From positions 1 through 44,290 of the forward strand of contig JAIQFG010000036.1 in NCBI GenBank assembly GCA_020073375.1: DNA of 44,290 bases, written 5' to 3'. A program made the translations under genes and the position numbers. The stretch comes from Terriglobia bacterium (GTDB lineage: Bacteria; Acidobacteriota; Terriglobia; Acidiferrales; UBA7541). Shown here piece after piece: positions 1 to 9,587 of this stretch (position 1 is its first letter; every line of letters begins with the position of its first letter). Under the pieces are notes generated by a model, which saw nothing but the letters and a program-made list of their open reading frames with translations, had not been told where the DNA came from and did no database searches.

Positions 1-918
1 GGCGGGCGGTATCCGATGGTTGCGTCCGCGCACATGAGCGTGGTGACGGCCAAGGCGGCGGGCGTGAAGCGCATCGTGGCGAGCGCGCCGCCGTTTGGAG
101 GCAAGCCGCATCCGGCGATTGTCGCGGCCATGCACTTTGGCGGGGCCGATGAAATCTATGCGTTCGGCGGCGTGCAGGCGATCGCGGCCATGGCGCTGGG
201 CACGGAACATATCGCGCCGGTGGACATGCTGGTTGGGCCGGGCAATGCGTTTGTGGCGGAGGCCAAGCGGCAACTGTTCGGGCGCGTGGGAATCGATCTG
301 CTTGCGGGGCCGACGGAAACGCTGATTATTGCCGACGATTCGTGCGACGCGGAAATGGCCGCGGTGGACCTGATCGGGCAGGCGGAACACGGGCCCGGCA
401 GCCCTGCCGTGCTGCTCACCAATTCCGCGAAGCTGGCGGCGGATGTGCCGGGGGCGATCGAAAAACTTTTTTCGTGGCTGCCGACGGCGGAAATCGCGCG
501 GCAGGCATGGAAGAATTGCGGCGAGATTATTTTGTGCGACACGCTGGACGAGATGGTCAGCGAAGCAGACCGCATCGCGTCCGAGCACGTGCAGGTGCTG
601 ACGCGCGATCCCGATTATTTTCTGCAGCGCATGACCAATTTCGGCGCGCTGTTCCTGGGGCATCGCACCAACGTGGCCTACGGCGACAAAGTAATCGGCA
701 CCAATCACACGCTGCCGACAATGAAGGCCGCGCGGTATACGGGCGGGCTGTGGGTCGGGAAATTCCTGAAAACGTGCACGTATCAGCGCGTGCTGACCGA
801 CGAAGCCGCGGCCCTGGTGGGGGCGTATTGCTCGCGACTGTGCGCGCTGGAGGGTTTCGCGGCGCACAAGGAGCAGGCGGATTTGCGCGTGCGGCGTTAC
901 GGGAAGAAGGTGGCCTAG
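1..918 (+). CDS. HisD-superfamily dehydrogenase, HpsN (sulfopropanediol dehydrogenase)-like, 5' truncated
   Basis: Zinc- and NAD-dependent alcohol dehydrogenase of the histidinol dehydrogenase superfamily. The reading frame is open from base 1 ([12 protein letters not shown]...), so the N-terminal part lies outside the window. The superfamily metal and catalytic residues are all visible: GQAEHGPGS (Gln and His ligands), SEHVQ (catalytic Glu-His), [13 protein letters not shown] (Asp ligand and His), and EGFAAHKEQ (C-terminal His ligand). The stretch after GTNHTLPT reads [18 protein letters not shown]. From memory, this resembles the sulfopropanediol dehydrogenase (HpsN) branch, whereas true HisD has a GLSLADFMKR-like sequence there. 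It ends 3 nt before an SDR gene, which suggests a two-step dehydrogenase operon rather than the his operon; no other his gene is visible. The substrate is inferred and not proven; biosynthetic HisD remains possible. Confidence 0.85.
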   Translation, partial: GGRYPMVASAHMSVVTAKAAGVKRIVASAPPFGGKPHPAIVAAMHFGGADEIYAFGGVQAIAAMALGTEHIAPVDMLVGPGNAFVAEAKRQLFGRVGIDLLAGPTETLIIADDSCDAEMAAVDLIGQAEHGPGSPAVLLTNSAKLAADVPGAIEKLFSWLPTAEIARQAWKNCGEIILCDTLDEMVSEADRIASEHVQVLTRDPDYFLQRMTNFGALFLGHRTNVAYGDKVIGTNHTLPTMKAARYTGGLWVGKFLKTCTYQRVLTDEAAALVGAYCSRLCALEGFAAHKEQADLRVRRYGKKVA

Positions 919-921
919 TCC

Positions 922-1710
922 ATGGGAGCATCGAGCAAGAAACAGGATTCGGAAAAGGCTTCGACCGAACGTCCGGTTGCCGTGGTCACGGGCGGCGCGG
1001 GGAGCATGGGAACGATTATCTGCGGGGCGTTGGCGCGCGAAGGGATGCGCGTGGCGGTGGGGTACAACCGTTCCGGGGAGAAGGCGAAAAAGCTTGTGGC
1101 AAGTTTGCCGGGAGAGGGTCATGCCGCGATTGCGGCTCCGGTAACAGACAGCCCTGCGCTGGCCGCGATGGCCGTGGAAGTTTCCAAGCGCTACGGCGTG
1201 TGCGACGTGCTGGTGAATTGCGCGGGCGTGACGCGGTTTGTGCCGCACGGCGATTTGGATTCGCTCGACGATGATTTGATCGAAAATATTCTTTCGACCA
1301 ACGTGCGCGGGGTGTTTGCGACGGTGCGCGCGATGCGCGCTTTGCTCGACAAGAGCAAGCAAGCAGGCGGGGCGGTGATCGTCAACATTTCTTCCATTGC
1401 GGCGGTGACCGCGATGGGTAGCAACGTGATGTATTGCGCGTCCAAGGCGGCGGTCGACAACATGACCAAATCGCTCGCGCGGGCGCTGGCGCCGCGCATT
1501 CGCGTGATTTCGATTTCGCCGGGCGTGGTGGATAACGATTTCATCCGTTCGATGGACAAGAAGTGGCTGGAGGAGCAGGTGGCGCGCACGCCGCTGAAGC
1601 GGCTGGCGGCGCCGGATGAAGTGGCGGCGTCGGTGATTGCGGCGATCAAGCATTTGACGTTTACCACGGGCGGGATTATTCCGGTGGATGGCGGGAGGCC
1701 GCTGAGTTGA
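922..1710 (+). CDS. SDR family oxidoreductase (FabG-like)
   Basis: Classical short-chain dehydrogenase/reductase of 262 aa, cytosolic, NAD(P)-dependent. The nucleotide-binding TGGAGSMG motif is at residues 23-30, VNCAG near 98-102, and the catalytic set is Asn127, Ser157/158, Tyr171 and Lys175 (YCASK). The C-terminus GGIIPVDGGRPLS is typical of FabG-like enzymes. The ATG at 922 lies 3 nt after the stop of the HisD-type gene, so the two are almost certainly co-transcribed. In known DHPS (2,3-dihydroxypropane-1-sulfonate) catabolic clusters a HisD-like HpsN works beside dehydrogenases, so this SDR may act on the same polyol or its keto product. That role is inferred; the family is too broad to fix the substrate. 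Confidence 0.88.
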   Translation: MGASSKKQDSEKASTERPVAVVTGGAGSMGTIICGALAREGMRVAVGYNRSGEKAKKLVASLPGEGHAAIAAPVTDSPALAAMAVEVSKRYGVCDVLVNCAGVTRFVPHGDLDSLDDDLIENILSTNVRGVFATVRAMRALLDKSKQAGGAVIVNISSIAAVTAMGSNVMYCASKAAVDNMTKSLARALAPRIRVISISPGVVDNDFIRSMDKKWLEEQVARTPLKRLAAPDEVAASVIAAIKHLTFTTGGIIPVDGGRPLS

Positions 1711-1826
1711 GTAGGACAGGCTTCAGCCTGTCGGGGTTGGCTCTGGGTCTCGTGTTGTGTGGTGGGGGGGGATCGCTCGGGTGTTTTCACGGAAAATCAA
1801 AAGCGACAGGCTGAAGCCTGTCCTAC
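1711..1826. repeat. Inverted pair of 22-bp palindromic repeats (family A)
   Basis: Two copies of a 22-bp element lie head-to-head: 1711-1732 (core GACAGGCTTCAGCCTGTC) and its reverse complement at 1805-1826. Each copy is itself a hairpin (GACAGGC, loop TTCA, GCCTGTC). The right copy ends exactly where the pobA stop codon begins at 1827. The same element recurs at 37352-37373, 37425-37446 and 39787-39808. It may serve as a terminator between the convergent SDR and pobA genes. Confidence 0.9.
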
Positions 1827-3415
<1,589 letters not shown>

Positions 3416-4546
3416 TTATTCGTTCGCGATGGGGCGGAGGACGGCTACGGCGAAGTGCGCCATTAGCGGGGCGCCTTCGTCCAGTTGCAGCCAGCGGACC
3501 ACGCAGTGGTCCTTGAGATATTTTCCTACGCGGGCTTCGTTTATGCCCAGATGATCGGCGAGCTTGCCTTTCAGATCGGCGCCTTCGCGGCTGCCGCGTC
3601 CGCTGCGGAGCAGGTTGCCGATGCCGACGCGCAACGTCTGGCAGGCTTCGACGTAGTAGTAGGTGGTCTGGTCGGTGTCCGTGATCAGGAAGACGCCGGG
3701 GCCCGCGGGGGCTTCGTCGGCCAGGTCCACGGAGTGAACGGCGCAGGCCAACATGCGGCGAAGCTGCGATTCCAGCTGGGCCATGCGTGAGGAGAGGGCG
3801 GGATCTCCGGAGCGCGCGCGCATTTGAAACGAAGAAGCCGGAACGGCGGGCTCGGCGGCGTGAAGTGATTCAGTTTCCTGAACGCGAGGGCGCGAAAATT
3901 CCTCGGACGCAGGGATGCGCGCGGCCGGAAACACGCGGGGCTCGGCGGCGCGGTCAAACGCGGAGGGCGGAACGGGCTGTGCGTGCGGCGCGGGCGATGC
4001 GGCGTTCGGGCCGCCCGGGCGCGGGCCTTTATTGCGGCCGCGTCCACCGCGGCGTCCGCGGCGCTTGCGGCGGCGTGCGGGATCGCCCGGCGCACCTGGC
4101 GTGGATGGCGCTGCTGCTGCGGTTGTTGCCGACTGCTCGAAGACGGATTCCTGCTGGCCTCCGTCCATTTCGTCACCTTCTTCGGTCACTTGATCTCCAG
4201 AAAATTCCGCGATGATGGGCTCCATTGGAGCCGCTGGGTCGGCCGGCGATTCGCTTTCGGAAATCGTGCCGGGTGTTGCGGGAAGAGAGGCCGGGATGGG
4301 CGCACCCAGGCGGGTGAGGGCTTCCTCGGCTTTTTGTTTCCATTGCGCGCGGCGGAAACGCTCGGCGGCGGCAGTGTACCAGCGCGCGGCTTCGGACATG
4401 CCGCCGGCTTTTTCGTAAATCTGGGCCAGTTCAAATGCGACCATGGCATCGCGCGTGCGCTCGTACAACGCAGCAAGTTGACCTGGAGGATCCGCGCTGG
4501 TTCGCGCCTTGCGGATGCGGGCCTGAATTTGTCGCCAATCGCTCAC
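3416..4546 (-). CDS. TPR / basic-linker / GIY-YIG-like hypothetical protein
   Basis: Uncharacterised 376-aa protein with three visible parts. Residues about 15-80 look like one or two TPR-type helical hairpins (FELAQIYEKAGGMSEAARWY). A long disordered middle follows, Pro/Ala/Glu-rich with a very basic patch RRRKRRGRRGGRGRNK, which could bind nucleic acid. The C-terminal ~130 residues (GPGVFLITD ... YYYVEACQTLRVGIGNLLR ... LGINEARVGKYLKDHCVVRWL ... FAVAVLRP) resemble a diverged GIY-YIG fold: a GVFLI strand, a V-based second strand and an N-terminal R after the turn. The canonical GIY and YIG tyrosines are not clearly kept, so nuclease activity is doubtful. The start is GTG at 4546 without an obvious ribosome site. 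Confidence 0.6.
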   Translation of the reverse strand: MSDWRQIQARIRKARTSADPPGQLAALYERTRDAMVAFELAQIYEKAGGMSEAARWYTAAAERFRRAQWKQKAEEALTRLGAPIPASLPATPGTISESESPADPAAPMEPIIAEFSGDQVTEEGDEMDGGQQESVFEQSATTAAAAPSTPGAPGDPARRRKRRGRRGGRGRNKGPRPGGPNAASPAPHAQPVPPSAFDRAAEPRVFPAARIPASEEFSRPRVQETESLHAAEPAVPASSFQMRARSGDPALSSRMAQLESQLRRMLACAVHSVDLADEAPAGPGVFLITDTDQTTYYYVEACQTLRVGIGNLLRSGRGSREGADLKGKLADHLGINEARVGKYLKDHCVVRWLQLDEGAPLMAHFAVAVLRPIANE

Positions 4547-4640
4547 TGGGCGGGTATTGTATCAGCGGAAAGCGAATGGAACCAGCGGTACGCGGCGAAA
4601 GAGGAAAATGCGGTTTCGGATGATGGAGGAACGGGGCGGG

Positions 4641-4801
4641 AAAACCCGCACCCTTGAAAAGCGCAAGGGTGCGGCACCCCAGGCCGGATGAAATCTGAAA
4701 TTTCCTCCGCTGGCTCCGGGTTCGGAATTCACGTCCTTGATGCCAATGCAAGTCGCTTGAGTGCCGCACTCTTCACGATGTTTGTGAAGGGTGCGGGTTT
4801 T
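4641..4801. repeat. Long-range inverted repeat upstream of queG
   Basis: The 15-bp arm AAAACCCGCACCCTT (4641-4655) is matched perfectly by its reverse complement at 4787-4801. Each arm lies next to a second, local match (gcaagggtgcggc near 4663-4675 and gccgcactcttcac near 4763-4776), so several alternative hairpins can form. The element fills most of the 319-bp spacer between the minus-strand gene ending (5') at 4546 and queG at 4866. It could be a mobile-repeat relic or a transcriptional structure; no coding content is seen. Confidence 0.7.
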
Positions 4802-4865
4802 CTTCAGCCGACGCCGTGATTTTTCCGGTCTCGCAATCCAGGCGGGCATTCTGCAAAATAAAAAT

Positions 4866-6023
4866 ATGAGCGGCGCACTGAGCACGGAACGGATTGTGGA
4901 ACTGGCGCGCGCGGCGGGATTCGATTTGTGCGGCGTTGCGCCGGCGGCGGATTTTCCGGAGCTGGCGCATCTGCAAGAGTGGCTGGAGCGCGGACATGCC
5001 GGGGAGATGCGCTATTTGGCGGATGCGCGGCGCGCTTCGCCGGGGCTTGCGATGGCGGGGGCGCGCAGCGTGATTGTCTGCGCGCTCAATTACAATACGG
5101 CGTATCCGGCATCGACGGAAATTCCGGATGGGAACGCGGAAACGTCCGGCCCGCGCGGATGGATTTCGCGATACGCGTGGGGCGACGATTACCACGACGT
5201 GCTGGGCGGGAAACTCGAGGCGCTGATCGGGAATTTGCGCGAGGAATTTACCGGGCCGTTTGAAGCGCGCGCATACGTGGACACGGGGCCGATTGTCGAG
5301 CGCGTGGCGGCAAAGTATGCGGGGCTCGGATGGCTCGCGAAAAATACTTGCCTGATCAACGAAGAGCTGGGGTCGTGGCTGTTTTTGGGCGTGATCGTGA
5401 CCACGCTCGATCTGGCGCCTTCGCTGGGACCCGCGGAATCGCCCGCGGCGGATCTGTGCGGGAATTGCAGACTGTGCATCGATGCGTGCCCGACGGGCGC
5501 GATCGTCGAGCCGTATGTGCTGGATGCGCGGCGGTGCATTTCGTACCTGACGATTGAATTGCGCGGGGCGATACCGGGCGAATTGCGCGAGGCGATGGGG
5601 CGCCACGTGTTCGGGTGCGATATTTGCCAGGACGTTTGCCCGTGGAACCGGCGCGCGCCGGAAACGACGCTTGTGAATTTTCAGCCGCGGCGACGCCGGG
5701 AAAAATCGCTATTTTCGCCGGAACTGGAGTGGCTGATTTCGATGGGCGAGGAAGAATTTCGGGAAATATTTCGCGGGAGCCCAGTGAAGCGGACGAAATG
5801 GAGGGGGCTGATGCGCAACGCGTGCGTCGTGTTGGGAAATTCGGGCTTGCGCACGGGAGAGACGCGGTACGCGGAGATTTGCGGAAGGCTCTCGCTCCTG
5901 GCGAATTCAGAGGATGGGAATCTGGCGGAACACGCGCGGTGGGCGCTGGAACGGCTGGGATTTTCCGCGAGCATTCCACAGGCGCTGCCGGGCCGAGTTG
6001 TGCCGACGGACAGGGAGGGATAA
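4866..6023 (+). CDS. queG: Epoxyqueuosine reductase QueG
   Basis: Cobalamin- and Fe-S-dependent enzyme that reduces epoxyqueuosine to queuosine in tRNA, the last step of queuosine synthesis; cytosolic. It is 385 aa from the ATG at 4866, where similarity begins (LSTERIVELARAAGFDLCGVAPA). Two ferredoxin-type clusters are clear: CGNCRLCIDACP starting at Cys198 and CDICQDVCPW starting at Cys251. VDTGPIVERVAAKYAGLGWLAKN is the family's catalytic/cobalamin region with its conserved Asp. A C-terminal HEAT-like helical stretch (RNACVVLGNSG ... EHARWALERL) is also typical. A longer frame reaches an ATG at 4791, but that part lies in the palindromic repeat region and lacks family similarity. No clear ribosome site precedes 4866. 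Confidence 0.95.
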   Translation: MSGALSTERIVELARAAGFDLCGVAPAADFPELAHLQEWLERGHAGEMRYLADARRASPGLAMAGARSVIVCALNYNTAYPASTEIPDGNAETSGPRGWISRYAWGDDYHDVLGGKLEALIGNLREEFTGPFEARAYVDTGPIVERVAAKYAGLGWLAKNTCLINEELGSWLFLGVIVTTLDLAPSLGPAESPAADLCGNCRLCIDACPTGAIVEPYVLDARRCISYLTIELRGAIPGELREAMGRHVFGCDICQDVCPWNRRAPETTLVNFQPRRRREKSLFSPELEWLISMGEEEFREIFRGSPVKRTKWRGLMRNACVVLGNSGLRTGETRYAEICGRLSLLANSEDGNLAEHARWALERLGFSASIPQALPGRVVPTDREG

Positions 6024-6092
6024 AATGCATTTGCCCAGTGACACTGAGCTATCATCCCAGTCCGACGGCACGACTATCGCAAGGAGGTATCC

Positions 6093-6740
6093 ATGTCACA
6101 GCAGGCTGCAACATCACAAAAGGAGGGTCCCTTGGCCCACGTTCTTCCACCGCTCCCGTACGCCAGCGACGCGCTCGAGCCCTACATCGACAAGATGACC
6201 ATGGAAATTCATCACGGCAAACACCACAACGCGTATGTCACTAACCTGAATAAGGCGCTGGAAGGACAGGCCGAGCTTCAGGCGCTTTCGATCGATCAAC
6301 TGCTCAAGAGCCTGGATCGCGTGCCGGAGGCGATTCGAACGGCCGTGCGGAACAACGGCGGCGGCCACTGGAACCACTCGATGTTCTGGAAACTGATGAA
6401 GAAGGGTGGAGGCGGCGAGCCTTCCGGCGCGCTGGCCGATGCGATCAAATCCGCGTTCGGCTCCTTTGCCGACTTCAAAACCAAATTCGCGGCCGCGGGC
6501 GTGGGCCGGTTCGGATCGGGCTGGGCATGGCTGGTGGTGAAGGACGGCAAGCTGGCCATCGAATCCACGCCCAATCAGGATAATCCGCTGATGGCGGGCG
6601 GAAAAGCCGTGATGGGACTGGACGTCTGGGAACACGCCTACTATTTGAAATATCAGAACCGGCGGCCGGACTACATCGAAGCGTGGTGGAACGTCGTCAA
6701 CTGGGACGAAGTGGCCGGCAATTACTCCGCGGCGAAGTAA
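6093..6740 (+). CDS. sodA: Superoxide dismutase, Mn-type (Fe/Mn family)
   Basis: Dismutates superoxide to O2 and H2O2. It has 215 aa, with an 11-18-residue N-terminal extension before the usual start [16 protein letters not shown]. The ligands are visible as His in [11 protein letters not shown], His in HWNHSMFW, and Asp and His in [15 protein letters not shown]. The residues that usually separate metal types, GGGHWNH (Gly) and STPNQDNPL (Gln in the C-terminal position), follow the Mn pattern. This is an inference; cambialistic use is possible. A near-consensus ribosome site AAGGAGG (6081-6087) precedes the ATG. The extension shows no signal peptide, so the enzyme is predicted cytosolic. Confidence 0.95.
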   Translation: MSQQAATSQKEGPLAHVLPPLPYASDALEPYIDKMTMEIHHGKHHNAYVTNLNKALEGQAELQALSIDQLLKSLDRVPEAIRTAVRNNGGGHWNHSMFWKLMKKGGGGEPSGALADAIKSAFGSFADFKTKFAAAGVGRFGSGWAWLVVKDGKLAIESTPNQDNPLMAGGKAVMGLDVWEHAYYLKYQNRRPDYIEAWWNVVNWDEVAGNYSAAK

Positions 6741-6766
6741 ATCGCCGCGGTACAAGCAAAAAGACC

Positions 6767-6838
6767 AAACGGCTCGTGCGGACGGGTGCGGGCTCCACTT
6801 GGAGCCCGCAGAATGAAAAGCCCGCACGGGCCGTTTTT
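6767..6838. terminator. Bidirectional terminator between sodA and the LuxR-type gene
   Basis: An outer stem pairs AAACGGCTCGTGCGG (from 6767) with CCGCACGGGCCGTTT, followed by a T run ending at about 6838. An inner hairpin GCGGGCTCC/GGAGCCCGC sits in the loop. It lies between the convergent sodA and the regulator gene whose stop is at 6857, and an A run on the left side suits termination from the other strand as well. Confidence 0.75.
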
Positions 6839-6856
6839 CTTATGAAGACAATTTTT

Positions 6857-7585
6857 TCAGGTGGCGAAGCGCTCACTGCGGAACATCGGGAGCACGCGGG
6901 TTTGTTGCTTGGGAGCTGGCTTGGGACTTTCGGCTGGTGCGGGTTCTTTGGCAGCCAGTGCATTGACGGCCGCAGGCGGAACGGGATATCCGAAAAGAGT
7001 CTGCGGTGCGTTGTTCGCGGCCTGGTAGTTGGACGGCGTGCGCCCCAGTTGGACTTCGCGGGTCAGCGCCATGCGGTCGTTCACGCCGAACTTTGCGAGC
7101 AAGGAAGAGACGTGAAACTTTACGGTGCGCTCGGAAACATTCAGGCGCTTGGCGATTTCCTTGTTGGTGTTGTGCTGGAGAATGCCGTCGAGGACTTCCT
7201 GCTCGCGGCGGCTGACTTTCACTCCCGAGCCGAGGGCGCGGCCCGCTTCGAGCAGCTGCTTGGCGCGTTCGGCGACTTGTTGAAGCAGGGATTGCCGCGA
7301 TACCACCATCAGTTCGTAATCTTCCGGCGCCTGACCGCGCACCAGGCAATGCATGGCCAGCATGCCGGCGACTTTTTCGACCGGGAGCGTGCCGTCGGTT
7401 TCCGCGTCCACGCGGAATCGCACGGCGCCCGACGAACGTTCACAAAAAGCAAAGCTTTGGGGTTGGATGGATGAAGACGAAGACGGCACAGCCACGGATA
7501 ATTTCTTTCTGCGTATCAGGATAGGCCTCTCAGTTTTCAGTCCGTGCCGGGGTTTCAGACTAAGTTTGATCGAACGGAGACTCAT
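6857..7585 (-). CDS. LuxR-type HTH transcriptional regulator without receiver domain
   Basis: DNA-binding regulator of 242 aa. The GerE/LuxR helix-turn-helix is at residues about 124-178 (VSRREQEVLDGILQHNTNKEIAKRLNV then SERTVKFHVSSLLAKF). There is no response-regulator receiver: residues 45-115 (GAVRFRVDAETDGTLPVEKVAGMLAMHCLVRGQAPEDYELMVV, split here by position) form a small unassigned domain, and the tail after 180 is Pro/Ala-rich and basic. The protein could sense a ligand or simply respond to expression level. The ATG at 7585 has no clear ribosome site and the first 30 residues are very basic, so the true start may be different. It is convergent with sodA; its targets are unknown. Confidence 0.75.
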   Translation of the reverse strand: MSLRSIKLSLKPRHGLKTERPILIRRKKLSVAVPSSSSSIQPQSFAFCERSSGAVRFRVDAETDGTLPVEKVAGMLAMHCLVRGQAPEDYELMVVSRQSLLQQVAERAKQLLEAGRALGSGVKVSRREQEVLDGILQHNTNKEIAKRLNVSERTVKFHVSSLLAKFGVNDRMALTREVQLGRTPSNYQAANNAPQTLFGYPVPPAAVNALAAKEPAPAESPKPAPKQQTRVLPMFRSERFAT

Positions 7586-7973
7586 CGTGCAAAAGTCGAT
7601 TGGCGTTCGTTTGCCTGGATATCCGGGAGATGCCAGCCGGCGAGCAGGAGGGAACTACCAGCTTGAGAGGGCCATGGGACCTGGCGTCGTCCGGGACGCA
7701 GACAAACCACGATGTTCGACCCGATAAATCCTCCAGTATTAGTTTCAATGTGACACAGGGGCTGTGCAAGCTGAGTGCCATCTGAACGCAAAATTTCCTG
7801 CTCACAATCGGAAGGGTTTGACGCTCATCGGAAGCGGTCCCGGACAGCAATAATGGTAATGATTTCCAGGTTCCCGCAAAATTTTCACGGCTCCGAGGGG
7901 CGAGGCTTCAGAAATCATCGCTGGATGACATAGAATACAGCGGTGAACCGGCAGAAATCGGGGGAGAATGCTG
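7586..7973. other. Intergenic region, nothing identified
   Basis: A 388-bp divergent spacer between the LuxR-type gene (minus) and the PuuD-like membrane protein (plus). It must carry the promoters of both, but I could not pick out a convincing -35/-10 pair, palindromic operator, tRNA or small ORF. The short frames here lack family resemblance. Confidence 0.5.
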
Positions 7974-8759
7974 ATGCTTAAGGCGTATGGAGTATCTCAT
8001 TGGGCACTTTCGGCCGCCATTTGGAAATTGGAAGTGATGTTTTCCGGCGGACCGGCGGGAATCGAGCAGATCAGCCTGCGGTGGATCCATATTGTATCGG
8101 CTATTGTGTGGGTCGGCTTCCTGTTCTTCTTTTTGTTGGTTGTGGCGCCGACGCTGAACTCGCTGGATCCGGCGACGCGGGCCAAGGTGTTTCCGGCTCT
8201 GGCGGGGCGGGGGTTGTGGTGGCTGCGGTGGAGTTCGGTGGCGGCGTGGCTAGCCGGATTCCGCTACTTCATGATCCTGGCCAAGACCGATGCGGTGAAT
8301 GCGGGAAAACCGCACGCGTGGGTTGCATGGATTGGGATCTGGCTGGTGTGCTGGCTGGCCGCGTTTGCGGTGGAGATGGCGCTGATCCGGGCCGGTGGCG
8401 CGCTGGGAAACAAATTCGTGATCGGGGCGCTTGTGGGGTTTGTGATGACGGCGACATCGTGGCTGGTGGTTTCTCTGCTGGCGCAGCCGGGGGCGAGCAA
8501 CCGCACGATGTGCATATCGATCGGCGGCGGATTGGGGACGATTCTATTTTTTAATGTTTGGGGAATCGCGTGGCGGTGCCAGAAGCGGCTGATCGCGTGG
8601 ACGCGGGCGTCGGCGGAAAACGGGACGCCGATGCCGGCGGAAGCGGCGAACCTGGCGCGCATGGCTACGCTGACGATGTACATTAATTTTTGGCTGACGT
8701 TTCCGCTGATCTTCTTCATGGCGGCGTCGGCGCATTTTCCGTTTTTGTCGGGCGGGTAA
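7974..8759 (+). CDS. PuuD-like (urate hydroxylase N-terminal/DUF989 type) integral membrane protein
   Basis: Membrane protein of about 261 aa with roughly seven to eight hydrophobic segments. The first, RWIHIVSAIVWVGFLFFFLLV, matches the His-containing helix typical of the PuuD/DUF989 and CopD-like haem-binding membrane families; other conserved-looking pieces are FFNVWGIAWRCQKR and MYINFWLTFPLIFFM. In PuuD proteins this membrane part is fused to cytochrome c, which is absent here, so the redox partner is unknown. I choose the ATG at 7974 because GGGGAG (7961-7966) then has a 7-base spacer; the in-frame ATG at 7968 would be only 1 base from it. The substrate is not known; urate is not implied. 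Confidence 0.7.
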   Translation: MLKAYGVSHWALSAAIWKLEVMFSGGPAGIEQISLRWIHIVSAIVWVGFLFFFLLVVAPTLNSLDPATRAKVFPALAGRGLWWLRWSSVAAWLAGFRYFMILAKTDAVNAGKPHAWVAWIGIWLVCWLAAFAVEMALIRAGGALGNKFVIGALVGFVMTATSWLVVSLLAQPGASNRTMCISIGGGLGTILFFNVWGIAWRCQKRLIAWTRASAENGTPMPAEAANLARMATLTMYINFWLTFPLIFFMAASAHFPFLSGG

Positions 8760-8845
8760 GATTCGTGCCCTGATTCCATTTCCTACGCCGGCTGCATTTT
8801 GTATACGAACAATCGGCGGTGGAACGGAAGGATTGGGGAGATGAT

Positions 8846-9469
8846 TTAGCCAACCTGAAAGCAACAGTAGATGAACTGTTGAACAGTTCCAAACGGAGTC
8901 CGGTGCAGTTCCACCGAACTTCTCAACAAACGAAATGGTTCACCAAACTCCCGTTGCAAGGATATGGCGTCATAGCGGACAACATCAAGGCCACTGCACT
9001 TTGGGGGGCCTTCAAGTCCAAAAGCGGCAATGATCACATGGCCGCCCTGTTTCACGGCGCGGCTGACCTGGTGGTTATAGGAGGCGCGGTCGCCGGGCGC
9101 AATGAGAAAATGAAAGACGGCGCGGTCATGCCACACATCGTAAGCGGAAGGTTCCAGCGCGATCTGAGTGATATCCGCAACCAGCCAATGGACGTGGTCG
9201 GAGGCTCTTCCCAATCGTTTTCTGTTCGCATCGATGGCGGTCTGTGAAATATCCAGAACGGTAATGTTCTCGTATCCGCGGGCGAGAAGATCGTCAACCA
9301 ACGTGGATTCTCCACCGCCGACATCGATGATGGATGAGGATGGTCCCGAGGCGCAAAATTCGATCATCGCGAGCGAAGTCTCCAGATGCGGACGGTACCA
9401 GCTGACCTGGTCCGGAGCTTTCTCCGAGTAAATCTTTTCCCAGTGAGATTGCCTATCCACGCCGGTCAC
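8846..9469 (-). CDS. Class I SAM-dependent methyltransferase
   Basis: 207-aa cytosolic methyltransferase. SAM-binding motif I is IIDVGGGESTLVDDLL, with the acidic motif II residue in ITVLDIS, motif III around WLVADIT, and DVWHDRAVFHFL as the post-motif. It opens with HWEKIYSEKAPDQVSWYRP, a start shared by small-molecule (thiopurine/tellurite-type) methyltransferases. The start is GTG at 9469, with GAGG four to five bases upstream. Base composition is lower in GC than the neighbours (29 G+C of 60 in 8881-8940), which hints at recent acquisition. The substrate is unknown. Confidence 0.85.
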   Translation of the reverse strand: MTGVDRQSHWEKIYSEKAPDQVSWYRPHLETSLAMIEFCASGPSSSIIDVGGGESTLVDDLLARGYENITVLDISQTAIDANRKRLGRASDHVHWLVADITQIALEPSAYDVWHDRAVFHFLIAPGDRASYNHQVSRAVKQGGHVIIAAFGLEGPPKCSGLDVVRYDAISLQREFGEPFRLLRSSVELHRTPFGTVQQFIYCCFQVG

Positions 9470-9587
9470 CGATCCTCATCGAAAATCCTTTTAGATCATA
9501 GATCAGGAGAGACTCGAAATCGCAAAAATCACCTCGATCGGGACTGAGGAAAAGACCACGAGCCCGGAAAAGCTCCTGGAGCACTGT

